A stretch of 64,000 nucleotides of DNA from Chryseobacterium sp. Bi04 (GTDB taxonomy: Bacteria > Bacteroidota > Bacteroidia > Flavobacteriales > Weeksellaceae). The position numbers and the translations under genes were made by a program. Below, piece after piece: positions 18,129-26,070 of the stretch. Where the stretch lies: positions 372,001-436,000 of the forward strand of contig NZ_CAKKLP010000001.1 of assembly GCF_918698085.1 (NCBI RefSeq), written 5' to 3'. Each line of letters begins with the position of its first letter. Position 1 is the stretch's first letter. Below the pieces are notes generated by a model, which ran no database searches, was not told the origin of the DNA, and saw only the letters and a program-made list of their open reading frames with translations.

Positions 18129-20258
18129 ATGTGGAAAAATTTCAAACTGAATAAATTTTTACTCCTAATTCCATTAACCAGTCTAATGTTTTGTTTCAAC
18201 TCGCCAAAGAATGACGATGAAAAGATGCAAACAATAATGGTGAGCGTAAAAAATACACTTTCTTATCTTCATTATAGCCCAAAAACTATTAATGATGCCT
18301 ATTCTAAGGACGTTTATAAGCATTATTTCGAATTGGTAGACCCTGCAAAAAGATATTTCCTGCAATCTGACATGGATGAATTCAGCAAGCATGAGACAAA
18401 GCTTGATGACTATATCAGCCAGGGCGATCTTAGCTTTTATAAACTTACGATAGACAGACTCTACCAAAGAGTGGATGACATTGATAAGATTACCCAGGAT
18501 ATTTTCAGTAAACCGATTAATCTTCAGGAAGATGAAGCGCTTACTCTAGAACCCAAGCTTAAAAAAATTCCTGCCAATAAGCAGGAACAGTATAACGAGT
18601 GGAAGAAGTTCATTAAATATAATATCCTTCAGGAGATTGAATCCATGAACAGTAAAGAGGAAGCTCAGAAAGAGAAAAAAGATTCTGTTCAGAAGTACAA
18701 ACTTAAGGATACGATCAATTTTAAGGTTCTTACTCAGGATGAAAAGATTAAGAAGGCTACAGATGAGGTAAAAGACCTTGTGAAAGATACCTTTACAAGA
18801 TTCAAAAAGAGAAAGAAAATGGATTGGTTTACAGTGTATATGAATGCATATACGGAAGTATTTGATCCACACACGAATTATTATTCACCAAAAGATAAAG
18901 AGGATTTTGACAGCCAGTTTACCGGAAAAGTAATCGGTATCGGAGCCATTATTCAGGAGAAAAAAGGAAATCTTTTCCTGGGAGCTCTTACTATTGGAGC
19001 CCCGGCATGGAAATCTAAGCAGCTTTCTGAAGGAGATAAGATTTTAAAAGTAAAATCTAAACCTAAAGATGATGCAGTAAACGTTGTGGGAATGCTTTCT
19101 GATGAAGCGGTAAGGCTGATCAGAGGGGAAAAAGGAACGCCGGTAACACTAACGGTTCAGAAAAAGGACGGATCTATAAAGGACGTTACTATGATCCGTG
19201 AAGAGGTAGCTATTGAAGATACTTTTGCAAGAAGTATTGTGGTGAATACACCGAATGGAAAGAAATACGGATTCATTAACCTTCCAAGCTTTAATGCTGA
19301 TTTTGAAAATGCAAAAGGAAGAAATGCTTCTGACGATATTAAAAATGAAATTGTAAAACTTAAAGCTCAGAATATTGAAGGAATTATTCTTGATCTGAGA
19401 AATAATGGTGGAGGATCTTTAACGGAAGTTGGGGATATTATGGGCCTTTTCATGGATGCTGGTCCTTATGTTCAGGTAAAAGATGGAAACGGGAAAATCC
19501 AGACCTTAAAGAACAAATATGAAGCTCCTATATGGACGGGACCTTTAGTCATTATGCAAAATGAACTTTCAGCTTCAGCTTCAGAAATTTTAGCAGGAGT
19601 AATGCAGGATTATGGAAGAGCAATGATCATCGGATCACCACAGTCTTTTGGAAAAGGTACCGTACAGACTTTTGTTGACCTGAATAGATTTTTAAATACT
19701 GAGGATGATTTCGGATCTTTAAAACTGACGATTCAAAAGTTTTACAAAATTACCGGTGAATCTACTCAGAGAAAAGGAATTGTTTCTGATATTCAAATGA
19801 AAGACTTCTTTACCTATGCTGAAGTAGGAGAGAGATATGATGATTACGCATTGGCCTGGGATAAAATTCCACCTACAAAATTTGAAAAGCTGAACTATTT
19901 CAACATTCAGGCTCTTGAAAAAGAAAGCTCTGAAAGAATGGCTAAAAACAGCAATTACCAATTGTTATTAGAATCAGCTCAATGGAGAGAAAAATTGGAT
20001 AAAGAAGAAAATATCACGCTGAATATCAATAAATTTAATGAATTGATGAAGCATAGGAAGTCTCAGATTGAGAAGTTTAAGGTGCTGACTAAATTTGAGA
20101 ACGGACTTCAGTTTATTATGTATCCAAGTGAAGTTGAAAGAGAGAAAAAAGATGAAGCATTCAAGAAAAAATCTGAAATGTGGATCAAAAATCTGAAAAA
20201 AGATCTCTACCTGCAGGAGGCAATGAATATTGTAGCAGATATGGAAACAAAATCATAA
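18129..20258 (+). CDS. prc: carboxy-terminal processing protease (Prc/Tsp, peptidase S41)
   Basis: This is a periplasmic tail-specific protease that cuts proteins near their C-termini and helps control cell-envelope proteins and murein hydrolases. The 709-residue protein has a signal peptide (MWKNFKLNKFLLLIPLTSLMF) and a helical N-terminal domain. The PDZ domain (about residues 245-340, with GIGAIIQEKKG and KILKVKSK) is followed by the S41 catalytic domain. The Ser-Lys dyad is Ser483 (in SASASEI) and Lys509 (in SFGKGTVQ). A C-terminal helical region like that of E. coli Prc follows. The ATG at 18129 is chosen because it opens directly into the signal peptide. It is monocistronic, with a terminator right behind. 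Confidence 0.95.
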   Translation: MWKNFKLNKFLLLIPLTSLMFCFNSPKNDDEKMQTIMVSVKNTLSYLHYSPKTINDAYSKDVYKHYFELVDPAKRYFLQSDMDEFSKHETKLDDYISQGDLSFYKLTIDRLYQRVDDIDKITQDIFSKPINLQEDEALTLEPKLKKIPANKQEQYNEWKKFIKYNILQEIESMNSKEEAQKEKKDSVQKYKLKDTINFKVLTQDEKIKKATDEVKDLVKDTFTRFKKRKKMDWFTVYMNAYTEVFDPHTNYYSPKDKEDFDSQFTGKVIGIGAIIQEKKGNLFLGALTIGAPAWKSKQLSEGDKILKVKSKPKDDAVNVVGMLSDEAVRLIRGEKGTPVTLTVQKKDGSIKDVTMIREEVAIEDTFARSIVVNTPNGKKYGFINLPSFNADFENAKGRNASDDIKNEIVKLKAQNIEGIILDLRNNGGGSLTEVGDIMGLFMDAGPYVQVKDGNGKIQTLKNKYEAPIWTGPLVIMQNELSASASEILAGVMQDYGRAMIIGSPQSFGKGTVQTFVDLNRFLNTEDDFGSLKLTIQKFYKITGESTQRKGIVSDIQMKDFFTYAEVGERYDDYALAWDKIPPTKFEKLNYFNIQALEKESSERMAKNSNYQLLLESAQWREKLDKEENITLNINKFNELMKHRKSQIEKFKVLTKFENGLQFIMYPSEVEREKKDEAFKKKSEMWIKNLKKDLYLQEAMNIVADMETKS

Positions 20259-20262
20259 TCAT

Positions 20263-20296
20263 AAAAAAACCGCTAATGAAAATTAGCGGTTTTTTA
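20263..20296. terminator. Rho-independent terminator, prc / sodC convergent
   Basis: The stem CCGCTAAT / ATTAGCGG (20270-20277 with 20282-20289) has a GAAA tetraloop, seven A before it and six T after it. It is symmetric enough to end both the protease and the superoxide dismutase transcripts. Confidence 0.9.
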
Positions 20297-20310
20297 TTGA
20301 AATAAACGGG

Positions 20311-20814
20311 TTATTTGATTTCTACACATCCAACTCTTCCTCCTGCATTCCCTGTAGGCTGAGTATGGAAATCATCAGCCGCAGCGTGTACGATAAGACC
20401 TTTTCCAATGATATTTTTAGACTCATCTGTACAGGAAAGACACCATTTGTCTGTCTTAAAGGTTAAAGTGGCATTTCCACTCTCGTCTGCAATCAGGTTG
20501 CCTATATCTCCCATATGGAAATGTTCAGCACCCCATTTTCCATGGTCATCTTTACCGGGATTCCAGTGTCCTCCGGTAGATGTTCCATCCGCTGCAGAAC
20601 AGTCTCCTTTTTCATGAATGTGTACTGCATGGATTCCAGGGGTCAGGTGATTGACATCAAGCTTCATAATTACATCGCTTCCCTGTTGGGTAAACTTTGC
20701 CGTTCCTCCTGTTTGTGTTCCGCTCTTGGCATTTACTTCGTACGTTTTTACAGTGCCACAAGAAGCAGCTAAAAATGCACATCCAGCCAATACTGCTAAT
20801 GTTTGTACTTTCAT
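20311..20814 (-). CDS. sodC: Cu/Zn superoxide dismutase, predicted lipoprotein
   Basis: The enzyme converts superoxide to oxygen and hydrogen peroxide in the periplasm or at the membrane. The 167-residue precursor has a lipoprotein signal with lipobox LAASC (Cys19), so it should be lipid-anchored. The metal-site segments follow in family order: HAVHIHEKGDC (copper His pair and first disulfide Cys), GGHWNP, HGKWGAEHFHMGDIGNL (zinc His and Asp), LIVHAAADDFHTQP (copper His), and NAGGRVGCVEI with the second disulfide Cys and the conserved Arg. It converges on prc. Confidence 0.95.
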   Translation of the reverse strand: MKVQTLAVLAGCAFLAASCGTVKTYEVNAKSGTQTGGTAKFTQQGSDVIMKLDVNHLTPGIHAVHIHEKGDCSAADGTSTGGHWNPGKDDHGKWGAEHFHMGDIGNLIADESGNATLTFKTDKWCLSCTDESKNIIGKGLIVHAAADDFHTQPTGNAGGRVGCVEIK

Positions 20815-21027
20815 TTTTAAATGATTTATAGTGATTATAGGTTAAAATTAAAAAACATTTTCCAAAATGCTTTATGATTCCAGTCTTTTTTTCTGAAAAG
20901 CCACTTAATGATGCCCTGTATCCATATTGATTGATGAGCAGATACAGTTTCCTAATCGAAAATAAATAATAAGCTTTAAAATAGGTTTGAAAAAGAAAAT
21001 GACTATTTTTAATGTAATTTATTTTTG

Positions 21028-21666
21028 ATGATTATTCTATATTCGTTTATTGATGAAAACAGACACAAATTTCTGATGGACAGGTATTTGAATGCTTTTC
21101 CGGAAGATTTTAAGAAAGATATTCTGAAGTACAGGAGATGGCAAGATGCCCAGCTTTCTCTGTTGGGAAGAGTTCTTTTAGAGCATGGGTTAAATGCTCA
21201 TTATGGAATCAGAGGCGCAGAAATTGGAAGATTATCCAACAATAAACCTTTTCTAAAAGGGCATACCGTTCATTTTAATATATCTCATTCCAAAAATCTT
21301 GTGGCTTGTGCTATAGCTGATTATCCTATTGGAATTGATATTGAGTTTTCAGATGATTCCATCAATTATTTGGATTTTCAATTCCAGATGACGGCGGGTG
21401 AATTTGAGGAAATTCATCAATCCGAAGACAAAATAAATAGTTTTTTTACCTATTGGACAAAAAAAGAAGCGGTCTTAAAAGCAGAAGGTAGTGGGATGAT
21501 GATTCCTCTTGATTCATTTGAAATTTTAAATAATGAATGTCTTATTGAAGGAAAAAAATTCTTCACGAAAGAATTTTTTATAGATAAAAGATATCATTGT
21601 TGCATAGCATCTGAGGAATTTACAGTCGTAAATAAATCTATTTGTTTTGAATTGTTCCAAAACTGA
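21028..21666 (+). CDS. 4'-phosphopantetheinyl transferase, Sfp type
   Basis: It moves the phosphopantetheine arm of CoA onto a conserved Ser of carrier proteins. The 212-residue length is in the Sfp range, and the motifs are clear: the upstream LSNNKPFL and FNISHSKN segments, the magnesium/CoA motif GIDIE (residues 102-106), and WTKKEAVLKAEG (143-154). The large two-lobe size favours an enzyme for secondary-metabolite carriers over a small AcpS. It lies 3 kb upstream of the giant synthetase on the same strand, with two secreted-protein genes between, so it is a plausible activator of that enzyme's carrier domains (inference). The ATG at 21028 is preferred over the adjacent TTG at 21025. Confidence 0.92.
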   Translation: MIILYSFIDENRHKFLMDRYLNAFPEDFKKDILKYRRWQDAQLSLLGRVLLEHGLNAHYGIRGAEIGRLSNNKPFLKGHTVHFNISHSKNLVACAIADYPIGIDIEFSDDSINYLDFQFQMTAGEFEEIHQSEDKINSFFTYWTKKEAVLKAEGSGMMIPLDSFEILNNECLIEGKKFFTKEFFIDKRYHCCIASEEFTVVNKSICFELFQN

Positions 21667-21778
21667 TTAACCCTTTTTAAAAGCGTTGTGTGCCCTATTT
21701 TATTATTTTTTTTTCATAAAAAATACACCAAATAAATCATTTATAGGGGATAAAATAAGATTTTTTTGCAAAATTTAC

Positions 21779-21809
21779 TTTGTGATTTCAAAATTAACAT
21801 ATATCTTTA
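21779..21809 (+). promoter_or_regulatory. Bacteroidota-type promoter
   Basis: TTTG (21779-21782) and TATCTTTA (21802-21809) are separated by 19 bases. This matches the TTTG / TAnnTTTG arrangement of the primary sigma factor with one mismatch in the -7 box. It would drive the small secreted-protein gene at 21848 with a leader of about 30 bases. Confidence 0.5.
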
Positions 21810-21847
21810 CGCAGAGAAAAAAATTATTTCAACACTAAAAATTCACA

Positions 21848-22267
21848 ATGAGAAAAAAGTTATTGCTGCAAATCAGCATTTGCTTCAGCGTACTTACATT
21901 TGCACAAGTAGGTATTAAAAAAGAGAGTCCCCATCTTAGTACAGATCTTGAGCTTGGTTCGAACAACAAGGCTTTAATTTTGAACAGAGTCCCAAACACA
22001 AGTGCAATTCCAAATCCTGCCAATGGAATGATGATTTATGATCTTTCAGAGGAATGTGTAAAAGCATACCAATCTGGAAAATGGTCGAAATGTTTAGGCA
22101 AAAATCTAAGAGCCAAACAGGCTTCTGACCCACTATCTTTATCAAAAGGTTCTGTAGACCTGCCCCACGATTTTATTGCTTGGCAATTTTATCGCGAACA
22201 AGACATTACGTATACACAAGGGAGGAGAACTTTTGTGAAAGACGAGATATTGAGATCAATGAATTAG
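21848..22267 (+). CDS. small secreted protein, N-terminal paralog of the downstream surface protein
   Basis: The 139-residue product has a signal peptide (about residues 1-20, ending LTFAQ). Residues about 20-87 closely follow the start of the 22709-24472 protein: QVGI, then PHLS-DLELGS-NK, LNRVPNT-AI-NP-NGM-IYD, and CVKA-Q-G-W. After that the chain ends quickly in a charged tail (KASDPLSL... RSMN) with no counterpart in the larger protein. I read it as a truncated or short-form paralog. The conserved head module also occurs at the start of many exported Bacteroidota proteins, as far as I recall, but its function is unknown. Confidence 0.7.
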   Translation: MRKKLLLQISICFSVLTFAQVGIKKESPHLSTDLELGSNNKALILNRVPNTSAIPNPANGMMIYDLSEECVKAYQSGKWSKCLGKNLRAKQASDPLSLSKGSVDLPHDFIAWQFYREQDITYTQGRRTFVKDEILRSMN

Positions 22268-22708
22268 TGATAGCATTCCCGCGATAATTTTCCCGGCAGG
22301 TAAAAGAAGCTTATATTATTCAGTACAGTATTTCAGCCAAAGCATATATTCTGACAATTAGGGTTTCATTGGCATACAACAATTTTTGACCTGAATAGTA
22401 CGATTCTTTCCCTTCCTTGAAAATGAGTTTCAGGCAAAAATTTCCTGAGAATTATATTAGATTCAATAATTACTTTATAATGATGTAAATAGTAACTGTT
22501 GTAAGAAGACTGTGCCTAAAACGCAAAGGTTAATTATTATATTAAGTTACTGTTAATTAATTATTTAGATTGTCTATTGTTTTCATTGTCTCTCAACCAT
22601 ATTCTGAATCTCGGTGCCCGGGCCTACCATTACTTGATTTTTCACAATTTCAAAAAATAAGCACATTTATATAACCCAAATTCATTTATTAAAAACGAAT
22701 ATTTTAAG
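22268..22708. other. intergenic, 441 bases without a recognisable gene
   Basis: AT-rich sequence between the two secreted-protein genes. All frames are interrupted by stops. I saw no tRNA-like fold, no strong hairpin and no clean -7 box. It may hold remnants of a lost C-terminal part of the upstream short paralog, but I could not align any stretch to the larger protein. Confidence 0.5.
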
Positions 22709-24472
22709 ATGAAAAAACTATTATTATCGATTTATTTCTGTATCAGTTCTTTATCCTTCGGACAGGTAGGGATTAATACTGCAAATCCCCATTTAAGTGC
22801 TGATCTGGAATTGGGATCCACAAACAAAAGCTTATTATTAAACAGGGTTCCCAATACAGGAGCTATTGCTAACCCGGTTAACGGCATGTTAATATACGAT
22901 GTAGCAGAACAGTGTGTAAAAGCTTTCCAGGGAGGTGCGTGGTCGTCATGTTTCTGGCAAGAGAACAATTCTTTTGCTTTAACATGTGCTTCTGCGGTAT
23001 TTGCTCCCGCTACAGCAACTCAGGGACAAGCTTACACAGGAACCTTAACAATTCCTTATACTGGTGGAGATGGAAGTGCATATCCGGGACAGACTATTCA
23101 GTCTAATGGATTGACTGCTACATTGGCGCCAGGTACTTTTGCTACCGGGGCCGGAAGTTTACAGTTTTCTGTTGCCGGCTTTCCTATCACTTCAGGAAGT
23201 GCTGTATTCAGTATTACTGTTAATGGAAGTACATGTACTTCTATTAGTCTTCCTGTAAATCCCGGAACTCCGGTAATTCCACCAAATATTACATTAGAAG
23301 GAAGATACTTTATTGCTTCTGTGTATGATCAGGATTATTCTCCGTTTACAACACCTACAGGACCTGCTACTACTGCCAGACCTGTTGCTGCGGATGGAGT
23401 AAATGAAACACTGGTTGATCTTCAGGGAGTGATTCCTACTTCAGGATTAACAGTCTATATCCCTGCAACAGCTACAGGAAGTGGAAGCATTGGCTCTTTC
23501 AGTCAAACAATAAATGTTCCGGCTAATCTTACCGAAGATGGTATTTCCAGAAATATTACACTTTCCTGGAGTTCCCAGTCCTATAACAGTACCACTAAAT
23601 CAATTACAGCCACCCTTAAAGCTGAAGGAGGTACATTGAATGCCCGCAAGCTGGACGTGAATGCAGGAATAGGAAATGATTACCTTGGTGTGCTGTTGGG
23701 AAGATTTCTTATGCCTAATGCCGGGGCTCAGAAAGGATATGATGTCCGTATAATAGCGGCAATTCCTGACAGAATGTTTAATCAGCCTGATATTGATAAA
23801 AACTTTAGCCACAACTTCCTTTATCTTCCGATACAGGCCGAAGATGGTAACGTATGGCTGAATCATAACTTAGGAGCAGATTACACGAATGTAAATGATC
23901 CGAACTTCAATCTTGGAAAAAGACCGACTTCTGCATCAGATTATCGTGCTTATGGTTCGCTATTCCAATGGGGAAGGAAACCGGATGGCCATGACCTGAT
24001 TAAATGGTCAGCTTCTAATACAGGAACACCGGTTAACCCTATTATTACCGGTACCGCGAATGATAACCCCACAGATACCAGATTCATTGCTACAGGAAGC
24101 GACTGGAGAGTAACCGGCAGTACTACGCTATGGCAAACCAGCACTTCTGCAAATAATCCGTGTCCTATAGGATTTAAAGTTCCTACACAGGCACAGATAC
24201 AAACTTATCTAAGCGCTTCTAATATTACCAATGGTATTAATGGGGCAGCAGCAAGTAAATTAGGTCTTACTGCAGCAGGAACCAGAGATGCGGGTCTAGG
24301 AAATATCTCAACTGTTACAACAGGAACTTCCGGACTTTACTGGAGCAGTACAGCCGGATCAATATCCAGCCCAGCTGCCGCAGCTTTACAGATTTCTCAA
24401 TTTGGAGCTCCAAGTGCTACTTTTTTCCCAAGTAAAGCACAAGGCATCTCAGTTCGTTGTATTAAAGAGTAA
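22709..24472 (+). CDS. secreted surface protein with C-terminal Fibrobacter-type paralogous (FISUMP-like) domain
   Basis: This is a 587-residue exported protein. A signal peptide (about 1-19, ending SLSFG) precedes the conserved head module (QVGINTANPHLSADLELGS...). A Thr/Gly/Ser-rich Ig-like stretch follows (about 90-190), then a second beta-rich region (about 200-370). The C-terminal 210 residues carry the pattern of the Fibrobacter succinogenes major paralogous domain: DGNVWLNHNLGA, YGSLFQWGRKPDGHD, NNPCPIGFKVPT, GLYWSST and a final VRCIKE. Such proteins are surface-exposed and may bind ligands or polysaccharides, but none of that is shown here. No type IX secretion tail is evident. Confidence 0.85.
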   Translation: MKKLLLSIYFCISSLSFGQVGINTANPHLSADLELGSTNKSLLLNRVPNTGAIANPVNGMLIYDVAEQCVKAFQGGAWSSCFWQENNSFALTCASAVFAPATATQGQAYTGTLTIPYTGGDGSAYPGQTIQSNGLTATLAPGTFATGAGSLQFSVAGFPITSGSAVFSITVNGSTCTSISLPVNPGTPVIPPNITLEGRYFIASVYDQDYSPFTTPTGPATTARPVAADGVNETLVDLQGVIPTSGLTVYIPATATGSGSIGSFSQTINVPANLTEDGISRNITLSWSSQSYNSTTKSITATLKAEGGTLNARKLDVNAGIGNDYLGVLLGRFLMPNAGAQKGYDVRIIAAIPDRMFNQPDIDKNFSHNFLYLPIQAEDGNVWLNHNLGADYTNVNDPNFNLGKRPTSASDYRAYGSLFQWGRKPDGHDLIKWSASNTGTPVNPIITGTANDNPTDTRFIATGSDWRVTGSTTLWQTSTSANNPCPIGFKVPTQAQIQTYLSASNITNGINGAAASKLGLTAAGTRDAGLGNISTVTTGTSGLYWSSTAGSISSPAAAALQISQFGAPSATFFPSKAQGISVRCIKE

Positions 24473-24729
24473 AAAAATAAATTTTAAATAATCACTAGGG
24501 TAGTTGTCGACTTTGTTAACAGCTACCCAACGTGGTTAAAATACTTCCCTATAATTGGAATTATTAGCAATAAAAGTAGCCCTGTTATTACAAAAATAGC
24601 AAGACAATTAAAAAACACATACTTCTCATCATGAAAACCTAATGACAACTTTTGAAAACCAAGAAATATTTGAAGAAAATCTGAAAAAAAATCCTAACCT
24701 AACACCATATCCGAAAGGATATAATCCCC
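24473..24729. other. leader region of the NRPS gene
   Basis: These 257 bases separate the surface-protein stop from the synthetase ATG. They contain an imperfect GGGTAG...CTACCC hairpin (24498-24528) without a following T run and a Shine-Dalgarno-like AAAGGA (24714-24719), ten bases before the ATG. A 41-codon frame (24642-24767) overlaps the gene start. I could not place a convincing promoter. Confidence 0.45.
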
Positions 24730-26070
24730 ATGAATTTAACACCTTACCAATCTACCTTTTACAATGAATGGATCCTGAATCCATCCAGAAGTGACTACAA
24801 CATTATTTTTGACCAGTCAATGTCCGGATATATAGATATTCAGAGACTGAATTCAAGCTTAGTCCGGTTTGTCAACAACAATTTACTGCTCAACAGTAAT
24901 GTTATTGGTGAATCGGGAAACTTAGTCTGGAAACACAGACCGCTGCTCTCTGAAGATGCTCAGATATTAACGTTTATTGCCAAAGAGCCCAGCTCTGAAG
25001 AGGTACTAAAGCTTGCCCTACAGCCGTTTGATCTTGAGAAAGACCAGCTGGCAAGATTTTATGCGATTAAACTTGATAATGGAGGATATAGGATTATTCA
25101 TATATTTTCTCATATTCTTGTTGATGGTCTAAGTGCTAACAGTATTTATGCAGAACTCAGTACCTTCTACAATGATCTTAGCTATGTAAACCCGATTAGC
25201 CTTGCAGAGCAGAAAAAATTATATGAAAAACTGAGAAGTCAGTTTGATGATATATTGACAGGTGGGAAAGCCGAAATGTCTAATTTCTGGGAGAATAGTC
25301 TGAAAGATGTAGAAAATATTGGATTTAAATTTTTACAGACCTCAGAATTAGTTCGTTCAGATCTTGAACAGAAAGTTCCGGTTCTTACCAATCCGGTAAG
25401 TGAACTCCGGTTTAATTTTCCTGAGCCTGTATTTCTTAAGGTAAGACAACTAACATCAAAATATAAACTTACGCCCTATACATTTGGGCAATTGGTGTTA
25501 GCTGTTTTGCTTCATAGAATTTCCGGAATAGATAACCTGGTGATCAACTATCCTGTTGGTATTACCGAGGGGCAGGATTTTATTTTTGGAGCCCACATCA
25601 ATACTATTGTGAAGGGGTATAGATTTCATAAAGAATCTTCTCTTCAGGATCTTGTAGAGCAAAATTTAGAGTATACCCATCTGCTGAAGAAAAGTAAGGC
25701 CAGGTATCTTCCTATTGAAGAGCTTATCAGCCACGCACCTACATCAAATATATTGGAATTTGGATTTGTTCAGACCAGTCTTAAGGATGTGGTTATTCAT
25801 TATGAAGGAGCCAGCAATGTAATTATTAATAGTGACCTGAATGTTGATTTAGTAGGAAAATTATCATTTGAGCAGGAGGTAAGAGATGGACAGGTTAATT
25901 TTAAAGTCCGTTATGCCAATCAAAAACTTGATGTCAGACTGGTTACAGGATTTGTAGACATTTATAAGGGGCTGTTTATTGAAATACTGGAAGATTTACT
26001 GGAAGGGAAAGTAGAAAAACAGATCACAAACTATGAACTGTTAAACCATGATTCTTACCAAAATACAGTT
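24730..26070 (+). other. NRPS starter condensation domain
   Basis: The first domain (residues 1 to about 447) resembles a condensation domain but diverges from all later ones. Its active-site motif reads SHILVDG (127-133), so the second, catalytic His (128) and the Asp/Gly are kept while the first His is Ser. A C domain in front of the first A domain usually acylates the first amino acid with a fatty or other carboxylic acid. The acyl donor is not identifiable here. Confidence 0.8.

Noticed and set aside
21020..21027. TATTTTTG, a match to the TAnnTTTG -7 promoter box
   Set aside because: It ends at the base before the phosphopantetheinyl transferase ATG, so transcription would start inside the gene. 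No TTTG is at the proper distance upstream.
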